Assembly: GCF_000814765.1 (NCBI RefSeq) | Contig: NZ_JWIC01000007.1 | Span: 310,001-374,000 of the forward strand | DNA from: Pseudoalteromonas luteoviolacea | Lineage (GTDB): Bacteria > Pseudomonadota > Gammaproteobacteria > Enterobacterales > Alteromonadaceae | Length of the DNA: 64,000 nt | Reading direction: 5' to 3' | Shown: one piece after another, positions 55,228 through 64,000 of the stretch | Position numbering within the stretch: position 1 is the first letter of the stretch | Layout: the number at the start of each line of letters is the position of its first letter | Position numbers and translations under genes: made by a program | Notes under the pieces: generated by a model | What the model was told of the DNA's origin: nothing | The model's database searches: none | Seen by the model: only the letters and a program-made list of their open reading frames with translations

Positions 55228-57117
55228 ATGTTTAGCGCCTTTAAATTTACCACCAAAATTACACTTGCGGCTTCGGTCGTACTTGTTATCGTTTTAAGTC
55301 TCTTTACAGTGAATAACTTTGTCTTGATGCGTTCTCAGACTCAAGATCAGTTAACACTTGTATTACAAGAAATTTCTCAATCAGTGTCACAAAATATTGC
55401 TAACTGGCTAAATGACCGCTTAGACATCGTTCAGTCGGTTGCACAAGGTCATTTAAAGTCTGACAGCAATGACGATGTGCGTCGAAGATTGCAAACAGCT
55501 GCTGCTGCAGGTCATTTCAAAAATACCTTTATAGGCACCCCGGATGGTCAATTTGTGTTAAATGATGCGTCTATTGTCTTACCAAGCGATTTTGATGCCA
55601 CAACACGCCCATGGTATCAACTTGCGGTGCAGAAGCGTGACACGGCGTTTACTACACCCTATACGGATGCAACAACCAATGAGCTGACCATCACAGCCGT
55701 AGTACCTGTATACAGTAACGGTGTTTTGTCTGGCGCCGCCGGTGGTGACATCGATATGGCCACTATCACAGAAATCATTAATGAAATAGATTTCCTTGGC
55801 TTTGGTTATGGGTTTTTGCTCGATGGTGAAGGTCGTATCTTAAGTCATCCAAATACTCAGATGAATGACAAAGATATGCGTCAGTTATTTGGCCAGCAAC
55901 TTAATTTGCAACAGGAATTTGTTGAACTTGAGATAGACGGCAAAGAAAAGCTGGTCTCTTTTGTCAAAATGCACGGCATTAAAAATGTAGATTGGTACCT
56001 AGGTGTCGTGATTGATAAAGAGATAGCATATTCGTCTATTTCTTCGTTTAGAAATATGGCCTTGGTTTATATGTTATTAGGTGTTGTCGTCATTGTTGTG
56101 ATGATGCAGCTGCTATTGAAGTATTTGATGAGGCCTATGACACACCTAAACGAAGCGATCAAAGACATTGCACAAGGTGAAGGTGATTTAACCAGACGCC
56201 TGATTGTTGAAAATAATGACGAATTCGGGGAATTGTCTAATTACTTTAATTTATTTGTCGAGAAAATACATCAAAGTATTTCTAAAGTAAAAAGCACGAC
56301 GGATGCACTTGAAAGCGTCATGGAAGGGCTGCAAAAGCAAACGCAAGAAGCGTTAGACATTTATACTGAGCAAACTAAGCGTACAGACAATGTGGCAACC
56401 GCAATCAATGAGCTGTCTTCAAGTGCGATTGAGATTTCTAATAATGCCAAACACGCATCGGAATTAGCAACGGGGGCCAATAATTTATCTGATCAAAGTC
56501 AATCTGCACTCAATTCCAATATCGAGGAAATTGGGGCTTTGAGTTCTAAAATGCAAGAAGCACAATCGACCATTGATGGACTTGATAGATTGACCGCAAG
56601 TATCGGTCAGGTATTAGAAGTAATTAAAGGGGTGAGTGAGCAGACAAACCTACTTGCACTGAATGCGGCGATAGAAGCGGCTCGTGCTGGTGAAGCAGGC
56701 CGTGGCTTTGCTGTTGTTGCAGATGAGGTTAGACAACTTGCTCAGCGTACTCAGGAGTCGACGCAAGAGATTGAAAATACCATTGGTGAATTGCAGCAAG
56801 GTTCTGCCTCTGCGGTTGCTGTCATGAAACTGAGTATTGAGGACTCAAGTGCCAGCGCTGAACAGGCACAGTCTGCGGGTACCAAAATGCAAGAAGTCTC
56901 CCATGCGATTGAGTCCATTGATGGTATGAACCATGCCGTGGCAAACGCAACTCAAGAGCAAAATACCGTGATCCAATCCCTTGATGGGGACATTCATGGC
57001 ATTAGCGATTTATGTGTTCAGGGGAGTGCAAGCTTGCAGCAAACGCTGGATGAATGCAAAACGCTAAAATTGCAATTTGATGAATTAGAACACATGATGA
57101 ATAAATTTAAAGTATAA
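55228..57117 (+). CDS. Methyl-accepting chemotaxis protein with dCache sensor
   Basis: 629 residues with AGGA before the ATG. Transmembrane helix at about 10-30, periplasmic double-Cache domain at about 35-270 ([20 protein letters not shown] and the DIDMATI start of the second module), second helix at about 275-298, HAMP domain and signalling domain with the tip [20 protein letters not shown]. dCache domains with RPWYQ...TPY often bind amino acids. An orphan receptor without che genes nearby; ends at a strong terminator. Confidence 0.95.
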   Translation: MFSAFKFTTKITLAASVVLVIVLSLFTVNNFVLMRSQTQDQLTLVLQEISQSVSQNIANWLNDRLDIVQSVAQGHLKSDSNDDVRRRLQTAAAAGHFKNTFIGTPDGQFVLNDASIVLPSDFDATTRPWYQLAVQKRDTAFTTPYTDATTNELTITAVVPVYSNGVLSGAAGGDIDMATITEIINEIDFLGFGYGFLLDGEGRILSHPNTQMNDKDMRQLFGQQLNLQQEFVELEIDGKEKLVSFVKMHGIKNVDWYLGVVIDKEIAYSSISSFRNMALVYMLLGVVVIVVMMQLLLKYLMRPMTHLNEAIKDIAQGEGDLTRRLIVENNDEFGELSNYFNLFVEKIHQSISKVKSTTDALESVMEGLQKQTQEALDIYTEQTKRTDNVATAINELSSSAIEISNNAKHASELATGANNLSDQSQSALNSNIEEIGALSSKMQEAQSTIDGLDRLTASIGQVLEVIKGVSEQTNLLALNAAIEAARAGEAGRGFAVVADEVRQLAQRTQESTQEIENTIGELQQGSASAVAVMKLSIEDSSASAEQAQSAGTKMQEVSHAIESIDGMNHAVANATQEQNTVIQSLDGDIHGISDLCVQGSASLQQTLDECKTLKLQFDELEHMMNKFKV

Positions 57118-57122
57118 CAATT

Positions 57123-57150
57123 AAAGGGCTGCATTAATGCGGCCCTTTTT
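57123..57150 (+). terminator. Terminator of the chemoreceptor gene
   Basis: AAAGGGCTGCATT and AATGCGGCCCTTT (57123-57148) pair with one G-T wobble, followed by TT. Confidence 0.9.
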
Positions 57151-57303
57151 AATATTGAATTTATTAGTATAAATCTCTTTTTTAAACTTATATTACAGCT
57201 GTCACAGTAATGTATTAATTGCGCAACACGGTTGTCATTTTTCGTATTTAAACTGCACACACTTCAAAATTGGAACAAGCAAATATTATAAAAGGTGTGT
57301 GAG

Positions 57304-58056
57304 ATGAAGTGCGTTAACCAATTGCTTTTAGCGGGCGTGTTTGCAGTAGCAAGCAGTGCGCAGGCAAACGATCTCAATCAAGTAATAGACTCTAGCTCTG
57401 CCATTAATAAATCAGCGCTAACTTCTCAAAATAAAATCGATGCGATTTCAGATAATATGCAGTCTCGTCTGCAGCAATTTAGAACGCTGAATAAGGAAAT
57501 AGAAGGCCTTGTTGTATATAACAGCCAATTAGATAAGCAAATTAATAACCAATTAGAAGAAATGGCCGCAATTAATGCATCGATGGACCAAGTGTCTGTT
57601 ATCGAGCGTCAGATCACGCCATTGATGTTGCGAATGATTGCTGGCCTCGAGCAATTCGTGGCTTTAGATGTACCTTTCCTACCAGAAGAGCGTGCCAATC
57701 GTATCGCTTCTCTTAAAGCTTTGATGGATAGAGCCGACATCACCTCGAGTGAAAAATTCCGCCGTGTATTAGAGGCTTATCAGGTTGAAGTCGAATACGG
57801 CCGTACCATTGAAGCGTATTCAACCCTGATAACGATTGATGGGCAAGAGCGTGAAGTAGACATGCTGCGAATTGGTCGTTTAGAACTTCTGTATGTGACG
57901 AAAGATGCTGCAAAAGCAGGTAGTTGGAACAAAGAATCCAAGCAATTTGTCGCTCTGCCTAATACCAATATTAGTCAAATCAATAAGGGTGTTCGCATTG
58001 CGCGTAAGCAACTTGCCCCAGATATGTTAACCCTGCCAGTCCAAGCTGCTCAATAA
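57304..58056 (+). CDS. DUF3450 periplasmic coiled-coil protein
   Basis: 250 residues from the ATG at 57304, with AAAGG 8 bp upstream; a GTG at 57295 overlaps that ribosome-binding site and is rejected. Signal peptide to about 22 (AQA), then a long coiled coil (about 30-110) and a C-terminal domain with RRVLEAYQVEVEYGRTIEAY and RIGRLELLYVT. DUF3450 proteins are nearly always the first gene of TtpC-TonB2 operons, as here, and are thought to work with TtpC on the periplasmic side; direct function is not known. Confidence 0.9.
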   Translation: MKCVNQLLLAGVFAVASSAQANDLNQVIDSSSAINKSALTSQNKIDAISDNMQSRLQQFRTLNKEIEGLVVYNSQLDKQINNQLEEMAAINASMDQVSVIERQITPLMLRMIAGLEQFVALDVPFLPEERANRIASLKALMDRADITSSEKFRRVLEAYQVEVEYGRTIEAYSTLITIDGQEREVDMLRIGRLELLYVTKDAAKAGSWNKESKQFVALPNTNISQINKGVRIARKQLAPDMLTLPVQAAQ

Positions 58057-58068
58057 GAGGTATAACTA

Positions 58069-59439
58069 ATGAGCTTTTTAAAATCATTTAGCCGTAAAGC
58101 ATTACTTGTATCTTCTATGGCATTGAGTGCGTCAGCATTTGCAAATAATGAAGCAATGGATTTAGACGCGTTATTGAAAACACTCGAATCTGGTCAAGCT
58201 GCACAAACGCAGCAGAATAAACAGCGAGAAGCTGAGTTTAAATCGCGTGAAGATCAGCAAGTAAAAATGCTAAATGCACTTGTATCTGAGCGCAACAATC
58301 AGTTGAATCGCTCAGAGCAAATGGAAACTCAGTTCGAAGAAAACGAAATTAAATTAGGTAACCTAAGTGACACGCTTTCAAAGCGCATGGGCTCTTTAAA
58401 AGAGTTGTTTGGGGTGCTTCAGCAAGCATCGGGTGATGCAAGTTCTAAATTCAGAACATCAGTCGTCTCTGCCGAAATTCAAAATCGAACTGAATTGATG
58501 GACGACATGGCTAAGAAGATGGGCTCTACATCAAAACTCGCTTCGATTGAAGATATCGAAAAGGTGTGGTTTGAACTACAGCGTGAAATGACCGAGCAGG
58601 GTAAAGTCACTCGCTACAGCACGGATGTGATTGTCGCTGGCGGTGAAAAGGTAAACAAAGAGGTGATGCGTGTTGGTGCATTTAACTTAATTGCAGATGG
58701 CAAATACCTGACTTTCAACCCTGAAACAAACACGATCTCAGAGTTGACTCGACAGCCTGTATCACGCTTCCAACAAAGTGCGGCTGACTTGCAAGGGGCA
58801 AGCGCAGGTAATGTTGACTTTGCACTGGATCCAACAGGCGGTTCAATCTTGGGCTTATTGGTTCAAGCGCCAAATAGGAAAGAGCAAGTAGAGCAAGGTG
58901 GTGTTGTAGGTTATGTCATCCTCGCCGTTGGTGCACTGGCTTTATTAATTGCACTTGAGCGCTTTGTATCACTTATGTTGATAGGTGCCAAAATTAAGCG
59001 TCAGCTTAAATCAGATGTAGCTAAAGATGACAATCCGCTTGGTCGTGTCATGAAAGTCAAAGAGCAGTACCCAGATGTGGCCTACGACACATTAGAGCTG
59101 AAGTTAAGCGAAGCCATATTGCGCGAAATGCCAAAAATTACACGTAACTTAACGTTAATTAAAATCATCTCAGTGGTCGCGCCTTTACTTGGCCTATTAG
59201 GGACAGTGACCGGTATGATCAATACCTTCCAAGCAATTACTTTGTTTGGTACAGGTGACCCTAAACTCATGGCTGGTGGTATCTCGACAGCACTTGTAAC
59301 TACGGTACTAGGTCTTGTCGTCGCAATTCCGACGGTATTCTTATACACCGTATTGAATACACGTTCACGTAACCTGCTTCTTATTCTTCAAGAGCAAAGT
59401 GCTGGCATTATTGCAGAGCGAAGTGAAAAAGGAGCGTAA
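58069..59439 (+). CDS. TtpC-like MotA/TolQ/ExbB proton-channel protein
   Basis: 456 residues: signal peptide, a periplasmic coiled coil (about 30-130), a domain akin to the DUF3450 C-terminus, then an ExbB-like membrane part from about 280 with GVVGYVILAVGALALLIALERF and VAPLLGLLGTVTGMINTF. This is the composition of TtpC, the extra ExbB-like subunit needed by the Vibrio TonB2 system. It starts 12 bp after the DUF3450 stop. It would couple the inner-membrane proton gradient to long periplasmic reach for outer-membrane receptors. Confidence 0.93.
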   Translation: MSFLKSFSRKALLVSSMALSASAFANNEAMDLDALLKTLESGQAAQTQQNKQREAEFKSREDQQVKMLNALVSERNNQLNRSEQMETQFEENEIKLGNLSDTLSKRMGSLKELFGVLQQASGDASSKFRTSVVSAEIQNRTELMDDMAKKMGSTSKLASIEDIEKVWFELQREMTEQGKVTRYSTDVIVAGGEKVNKEVMRVGAFNLIADGKYLTFNPETNTISELTRQPVSRFQQSAADLQGASAGNVDFALDPTGGSILGLLVQAPNRKEQVEQGGVVGYVILAVGALALLIALERFVSLMLIGAKIKRQLKSDVAKDDNPLGRVMKVKEQYPDVAYDTLELKLSEAILREMPKITRNLTLIKIISVVAPLLGLLGTVTGMINTFQAITLFGTGDPKLMAGGISTALVTTVLGLVVAIPTVFLYTVLNTRSRNLLLILQEQSAGIIAERSEKGA

Positions 59440-59441
59440 TC

Positions 59442-59969
59442 ATGGTGCTACTAGTAGATGCTATTACCGCACTACAAGAGTTCCTTGATACGGGTGGCCA
59501 GGTACTCCTGGTCATCGCAGTAGTCACCTTTGCAATGTGGCTACTTATCCTGGAGCGCTTTATGTACTTTTTTGGTAAGTACAGAAGCTATAAAAAGCAG
59601 ACGGTAGAAACTTGGCAAAACAGATCTGAGCGAAATAGCTGGAATGCAGAGCAAATTCGCCAAGGCATGATATCCAAAGCAGGAATTGAACTGAATAGTA
59701 ATTTGGCTTTTATTAATGTCATGGTTGCACTATGCCCTTTACTCGGGCTGCTCGGTACGGTTACTGGCATGATTGAAGTATTTAACGTAATGGCAATTAC
59801 TGGCTCTGGTAGCGCGCGCTCGATGGCAGCCGGTGTATCAAAAGCCACCATACCGACAATGGCTGGAATGGTAGCGGCACTGTCAGGTGTATTCGCTTCT
59901 ACTTATTTACAGCGTAAAGCAAAACGTGAAGTTGAGCTTTTAGAAGATAAATTGCTGTTAGATCATTAA
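59442..59969 (+). CDS. exbB: ExbB2 proton-channel protein
   Basis: 175 residues with three transmembrane helices: about 15-35, 95-120 and 130-155. The core MotA/TolQ/ExbB signature ALCPLLGLLGTVTGMIEVF is present and the protein has the short form typical of the TonB2 system. It starts 2 bp after the ttpC-like gene. With ExbD it forms the proton motor that powers TonB. Confidence 0.94.
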   Translation: MVLLVDAITALQEFLDTGGQVLLVIAVVTFAMWLLILERFMYFFGKYRSYKKQTVETWQNRSERNSWNAEQIRQGMISKAGIELNSNLAFINVMVALCPLLGLLGTVTGMIEVFNVMAITGSGSARSMAAGVSKATIPTMAGMVAALSGVFASTYLQRKAKREVELLEDKLLLDH

Positions 59970-59987
59970 AGAATTTGAGGTATTAAA

Positions 59988-60398
59988 ATGAGAGCTCCTC
60001 TAGCAAAAGTTTTCCAAGAAGAAGAAACCGAAGAAATTAACATGACTCCCATGTTAGACGTTGTATTTATCATGCTTATCTTCTTCATTGTAACCGCTTC
60101 ATTCGTCAAAGAAGCAGGTATAGATGTTAACCGCCCAGAAGCGGCAACGGCTGTGAAAAAACAACGTGCCAACATATTGGTCGCGATATCTGATAAAGGT
60201 GAAATTTGGATTAATAAACGTCAAATTGATATTCGTGCTGTGCAAGCAAATATCGAGCGTTTAAAGGCAGAAAACCCACAAGGCAGTGTCGTTATTCAAG
60301 CAGATAAAAAAGCGACGACTGAAATTTTAATTAAAGTCATGGATGCATCACGAGCAGCAGGTGCGTTCGATGTGTCTATCGCTGCACAAGAATCTTAA
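59988..60398 (+). CDS. exbD: ExbD2 energy-transducing protein
   Basis: 136 residues. A short cytoplasmic tail, one transmembrane helix with MTPMLDVVFIMLIFFIVTAS that includes the essential membrane Asp, and a small periplasmic ExbD/TolR domain ending AAQES. It completes the ExbB2-ExbD2 motor. Confidence 0.95.
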   Translation: MRAPLAKVFQEEETEEINMTPMLDVVFIMLIFFIVTASFVKEAGIDVNRPEAATAVKKQRANILVAISDKGEIWINKRQIDIRAVQANIERLKAENPQGSVVIQADKKATTEILIKVMDASRAAGAFDVSIAAQES

Positions 60399-60407
60399 GG
60401 GCACACG

Positions 60408-61013
60408 ATGCGTTACATAATTGCATTATTAGTTGCAGGCGTCGTCACTTTCTTCTTGTTTCTTGGTATGCAGGCTTTGATCACAGGAGGTCAAGGGACT
60501 GCAACAGAACCTGTTAAGGGTAATGTGCTTGACTTTGTCAGGTTGAAAAAAGAAGAAACAGTAGAGAAGAAAGAGCGTAAACCAGAGAAACCGCCAACAC
60601 CTAAGGAGCCGCCACCGCCAATGGATGCGCCGCAAATGCAGGCAAATAATCTTGATGCTGCCGGTGCTAACTTTGATTTTTCAGCAAACGTTGATGCGGA
60701 TGTGGATTTAGCGGGCGGTTTGGCACTTGAGTCCAGTGATGGAGAGTACTTACCGATTGTAAAAGTTGCACCAGTTTATCCTCGGCGCGCACTTTCACGA
60801 GGAATTGAAGGTTTTGTGATCGTTGAGTTTACAGTCACTAAACAAGGCACAGTGCGAGACCCTGAGGTTGTGCAAGCTGAGCCAGAAAATATCTTTAATC
60901 GCGCAGCAATGGATGCCGCATTGAAGTTCAAGTATAAGCCGCGCGTTGTAAATGGTGAGGCTGTTGAAGTGGCTGGTGTACAAAATAAGATCACCTTCCA
61001 AATTAATGGTTAG
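60408..61013 (+). CDS. tonB: TonB2 energy transducer
   Basis: 201 residues. One N-terminal transmembrane helix (about 3-22), a short Pro/Glu/Lys linker (KPEKPPTPKEPPPPMDAP, about 60-80) and a C-terminal TonB domain (about 115-201) with VYPRRALSRGIEGFVIVEF and the closing KFKYKPRVVNGE. Its short linker is typical of TonB2 proteins, which need TtpC to span the periplasm. It contacts TonB boxes of receptors such as those encoded at 8831 and 20967. Confidence 0.95.
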   Translation: MRYIIALLVAGVVTFFLFLGMQALITGGQGTATEPVKGNVLDFVRLKKEETVEKKERKPEKPPTPKEPPPPMDAPQMQANNLDAAGANFDFSANVDADVDLAGGLALESSDGEYLPIVKVAPVYPRRALSRGIEGFVIVEFTVTKQGTVRDPEVVQAEPENIFNRAAMDAALKFKYKPRVVNGEAVEVAGVQNKITFQING

Positions 61014-61033
61014 TGAAGTTAGGAGTTTGTATT

Positions 61034-62338
61034 ATGAAATTAATCAAAAATATACTGGTTCTTAGTGCGACGACGTTAGCCATAAATGCTTCTATCAGTA
61101 TGGTCTCTTTGGTACCAGAAGTTTCACTATCTAGTGCTTATGCTGCGACCAAAACAAAGCGTGTGCCAGCTTTGAGGGAAAAGGTGTATAGCCAGTTAGC
61201 GAGAGCCCAAAAGCTTGCTGACGATGGCAATGTACAAGAAGGTCTCGAAGTTTTAGACTCGATAAAAGGGCGTGCTTCTAGCATGAACTCCTATGAAGTT
61301 GCGATGATGCATAACTTTTATGGGTTTATTTACTACAACGAAAACCAATTAGACAAAGCAATTGCGTCGTTTGAGAAAGTGGTTGCCGAAGAGGCTATTC
61401 CAGAGTCTTTAAAGTTGTCGACGACCTTTAGTTTAGCGCAGCTTGCTATGGCTAATGGCGATTATGGTAAAACGGTTGCATATTTGGAGGATTGGAAAGC
61501 TTTAAATACCCAACCGATTAAAACCAATTACTATACGTTAAAAGCGCAGGCGCTTTATCAGAATAAACAGTATCAAGCTGCACTAGCAAGTATCAATACA
61601 GCAATTTCATTAGTCGAGTCTAAAAATGAAGTACCAAAAGAGAACTGGTTAGTACTTCAGCGTGCTTTATATTACTCGTTAAATCAGCCTTCAGATGTCG
61701 TTAATACATTGGAGAAAATGGTTAAGCTGTTTGATAAGCCGCAGTATTGGATCCAGCTAGGTGGAATGTATGGTGAGATTGGCGCTGAGAAAAAGCAACT
61801 TGCTATTTTAGAAACTGCAAAACAGCGTGGGTTTATAAAGACCAAATCTGAAGTATTACAGCTTTCACAAGTTTATTTATACAATGGTTTGCCGTTTAAA
61901 GCCGCACAAGCTTTGCAAGAAGGTATAAAGAATAAGGTAATTGATAATACCGAAAAAAACTTATCTTTTATTGCTGAAGCCTATGTACAAGCGCGCGATG
62001 AGAAAAAATCAATCGAGTTTTTTGAAGCAGCTGATAAACTGTCGTCACATGGACAGTATCAACAGCGCTTGGCTGAAGTATACATTAATCTTGAGAACTT
62101 TGATGAAGCGGCTGATGCTGCAAGGGCTGCGTTAGAAAAAGGTGGCCTTACTTTTGAGTCAAATGCATATGTTGCACTTGGTATGGCGCAGTATAATTTA
62201 GAAAATTATGATGCATCTATACTGGCATTTGAACAAGCTGAAAAGCATAAAAAATCAGCGCAGTTAGCTCGTCAATGGATTAAATATGTAAAAAATGAAA
62301 AGCTTCACAAGCAAAGCTTAAAAGAAGTGTTAATGTAA
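61034..62338 (+). CDS. TPR-repeat protein of the TonB2 operon
   Basis: 434 residues from the ATG at 61034 with AGGAG 8 bp upstream; GTG at 61013 overlaps the tonB stop and is less likely. Signal peptide to about 38 (SSAYA), then about 10 tetratricopeptide repeats through to the C-terminus (for example NFYGFIYYNENQLDKAIASF and VALGMAQYNLENYDASILAF). A TPR protein is the regular last gene of ttpC-tonB2 operons in Alteromonadales and Vibrionales; its role is thought to be scaffolding in the periplasm. Confidence 0.9.
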   Translation: MKLIKNILVLSATTLAINASISMVSLVPEVSLSSAYAATKTKRVPALREKVYSQLARAQKLADDGNVQEGLEVLDSIKGRASSMNSYEVAMMHNFYGFIYYNENQLDKAIASFEKVVAEEAIPESLKLSTTFSLAQLAMANGDYGKTVAYLEDWKALNTQPIKTNYYTLKAQALYQNKQYQAALASINTAISLVESKNEVPKENWLVLQRALYYSLNQPSDVVNTLEKMVKLFDKPQYWIQLGGMYGEIGAEKKQLAILETAKQRGFIKTKSEVLQLSQVYLYNGLPFKAAQALQEGIKNKVIDNTEKNLSFIAEAYVQARDEKKSIEFFEAADKLSSHGQYQQRLAEVYINLENFDEAADAARAALEKGGLTFESNAYVALGMAQYNLENYDASILAFEQAEKHKKSAQLARQWIKYVKNEKLHKQSLKEVLM

Positions 62339-62362
62339 ATTATAATAATAATTCGCAACACC

Positions 62363-62387
62363 AAAGCTGCCTTCGGGCGGCTTTTTT
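62363..62387 (+). terminator. Terminator of the TonB2 operon
   Basis: AAAGCTGCC (62363-62371), UUCG-type loop TTCG, GGCGGCTTT (62376-62384) and three more T's; one G-T wobble. Confidence 0.92.
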
Positions 62388-62512
62388 ATTTTAAATTTAT
62401 TATATTTTGTCATTTTAACTTATAAAAACTGTCACCCATTTGTAACACGATAAATCTATTCTGGCTCCATTAAATAAATACGGTTATAACAATTATATCT
62501 TTGGAGACCAAT

Positions 62513-64000
62513 ATGAACCTTTCTGGTTTATTTAAAGTAAGCTTAATTTCTTCTGCTCTTGTACTAGCTGGTTGTGGTGGCGGCGACATCAATATCACTC
62601 CTACAAATAACGACAATCATGTAGACAACTCAGTTGAAAATCCGGTCGTTGTTCCAGATACAGGTAATGACGGTGGTAACGATAATGGCGGCGACAAAGT
62701 TGTAGAATTGCCATGTGCAAGCTACACAATGGACGGCACGACGTTTAAAGGTGACCAAGACGGTATCCATTGTAAATATAGCCAAGCGTTCGCAAGTAAT
62801 GCAAAAAGCATCTCTTCTTCATTCTTACTAGAAGCATTACCAGACGGCGGCGCACACGTTTTTGAAGGTGCATTATTCATCGGTGATGATGTGGATACAT
62901 CAAAAGGTGGTTCAATCGACCTTGACGGCCCTACTTTAACTATCGAAGCAGGTGCAACCATTGCATTCACAAAAGCTGAGAACTTTGTACGTATTGGTCG
63001 TGGTTCTAAAATCCACGCTGTTGGTGAACTTGGCAACCCAATCACTTTCACTTCAATTAAAGAAATAGACGGTGATGCAGAAACAGTACCAGCGATGCAA
63101 GACTGGGGTGGTATCCAAATTAATGGTTTAGCGACAACCGTTGAGTGTACTAAAACTGAAGCTGAATCAGGTATGTGTAACGTAGCCGCTGAAGGCGTTG
63201 TGTCTTACTACGGTGGTAACAATGATGCTGATAATAGCGGTTCACTAGAGCACGTTGTTGTTAAGTATGCAGGTAACGGTGTAGAAGGTGACGAGCTTAA
63301 CTCAATTACTTTAAACGCAGTTGGTTCAGGCACTAAGGTTGAATACATTCACATTCACCAAGGTTACGATGACGGTATCGAATTATTTGGTGGTCAAGTT
63401 AACATCAAGCACATCGTTGTAACAGACACTGCGGATGACGGCATTGACTGGGATACAGGTTGGAAAGGTAACGGCCAGTTCATCCTAGTTCAAACACTGA
63501 ACCAAGGTAACCACGGTTTCGAAACAGACGGTGGTAAAAAAGACCCGACAACTGATGCTGGCGCAGACAGAGCAACAACGGTTTCTAACCCAACAATTGC
63601 TAACGCGACAGTTGTGAGCAATGGTGTTAAAGGTCCACGTGGTCACGGTGCTGGTATGGAAATGAAAGAATGGGGTAAAGCTCAACTTCATAACATGCTT
63701 TTTGTAAGTAAAGGCACTGAAGACGGCGCAGCGTGTTTTGACCTATATGACAAAAACGAAGGTTCAGGCCCAGTAGGCGTTCACGCAAATGCAATTGCTG
63801 GTGACATCAAGTTCCACAACTCTATCTTTGCTTGTGCGAATAACTTTGAACCTGAAAATATTACTTTAGACGGTGACCTAACAGGTTTTGATATCGCTCA
63901 GTGGTTTACAAATGATGGCAACCAACTCGTTGGTTTCAGCGCATTTGAAAACGTACTTGGTGCAGATTTAGCGACTACTAACGGTACTATCAAAGATAAA
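62513..64000 (+). CDS. Large lipoprotein with beta-helix-like repeats, 3'-truncated by the window edge
   Basis: ATG at 62513 with GGAG 6 bp upstream; the frame is open to the last base (496 codons), so the end lies outside the window. Lipobox VLAGC at about residue 21, then a Gly/Asp/Asn-rich linker to about 65. The rest has short parallel-beta-helix-like turns: GPTLTIEAGATIAF, KIHAVGELGNPITFTS, DWGGIQINGLA, EYIHIHQGYDDGIELFGG, KHIVVTDTADDGIDWDTGW. Similar lipoproteins in marine gammaproteobacteria and Bacteroidetes lie with TonB-dependent receptors and bind or process polymers at the surface. Placement right after the TonB2 operon and a likely following receptor outside the window fit this. 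Function unknown. Confidence 0.85.
   Translation, partial: MNLSGLFKVSLISSALVLAGCGGGDINITPTNNDNHVDNSVENPVVVPDTGNDGGNDNGGDKVVELPCASYTMDGTTFKGDQDGIHCKYSQAFASNAKSISSSFLLEALPDGGAHVFEGALFIGDDVDTSKGGSIDLDGPTLTIEAGATIAFTKAENFVRIGRGSKIHAVGELGNPITFTSIKEIDGDAETVPAMQDWGGIQINGLATTVECTKTEAESGMCNVAAEGVVSYYGGNNDADNSGSLEHVVVKYAGNGVEGDELNSITLNAVGSGTKVEYIHIHQGYDDGIELFGGQVNIKHIVVTDTADDGIDWDTGWKGNGQFILVQTLNQGNHGFETDGGKKDPTTDAGADRATTVSNPTIANATVVSNGVKGPRGHGAGMEMKEWGKAQLHNMLFVSKGTEDGAACFDLYDKNEGSGPVGVHANAIAGDIKFHNSIFACANNFEPENITLDGDLTGFDIAQWFTNDGNQLVGFSAFENVLGADLATTNGTIKDK

Noticed and set aside
57118..57303. Fur box before the TonB2 operon
   Set aside because: No 19-bp GATAATGATAATCATTATC-like site could be found in this region.

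Overview
The window looks like a chromosome segment of a marine gammaproteobacterium of the Pseudoalteromonas type (Alteromonadales). This rests on the AT-rich intergenic DNA, the many TonB-dependent receptors and secreted proteases, the TonB2/TtpC-type energy system, and small secreted proteins of unknown family. No rRNA, tRNA, CRISPR array or phage genes were seen. This is a family-level reading by eye; no database search was run.

Layout: 1-6.4 kb is accessory DNA: a 5'-truncated leucine-rich-repeat gene, a 46-codon membrane-protein gene on the minus strand, a coding remnant, a peptide deformylase, two unrecognised secreted proteins and a secreted protein with a fibrinogen-like domain. 6.5-14.2 kb is a predicted organophosphate-scavenging locus: a DUF5690 transporter, a GntR/HutC regulator, a TonB-dependent receptor, a PhoD-like phosphatase and an alkaline phosphatase lipoprotein. 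Three copies of a TTGGT-N4-ACCAA palindrome sit exactly at the promoters around the regulator. 14.5-17.3 kb holds a pentapeptide-repeat protein and a chemoreceptor with an internally duplicated sensor.

17.6-31 kb is rich in secreted hydrolases: an M35 metalloprotease followed by a lipoprotein that looks like the protease's own N-terminal domain standing alone, two tandem paralogous lipoproteins, an Oar-like TonB-dependent receptor, an S8 subtilase, an S9 peptidase and a lipoprotein alpha/beta hydrolase. 31.7-41.3 kb is a polymorphic-toxin-like island: two fibronectin-III-like secreted proteins, a 1631-residue RHS protein with a distinct C-terminal tip, a small two-helix membrane protein directly downstream (candidate immunity protein), and two decayed IS3-family transposases.

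41.3-47.8 kb is mostly core metabolism (alkaline phosphatase, alpha/beta hydrolase, FadD, RNase D, MBL-fold lipoprotein). 48.1-55.1 kb is a mannoside-utilisation locus: GH92 alpha-mannosidase, sugar MFS importer, mannose isomerase and fructokinase together give mannoside -> mannose -> fructose -> fructose-6-P. A shared LacI-like palindrome lies before both transcription units. 55.2-57.1 kb is a dCache chemoreceptor. 57.3-62.3 kb is a DUF3450-TtpC-ExbB-ExbD-TonB-TPR operon that would energise receptors such as the two encoded here. The window ends inside a large beta-helix-like lipoprotein gene.
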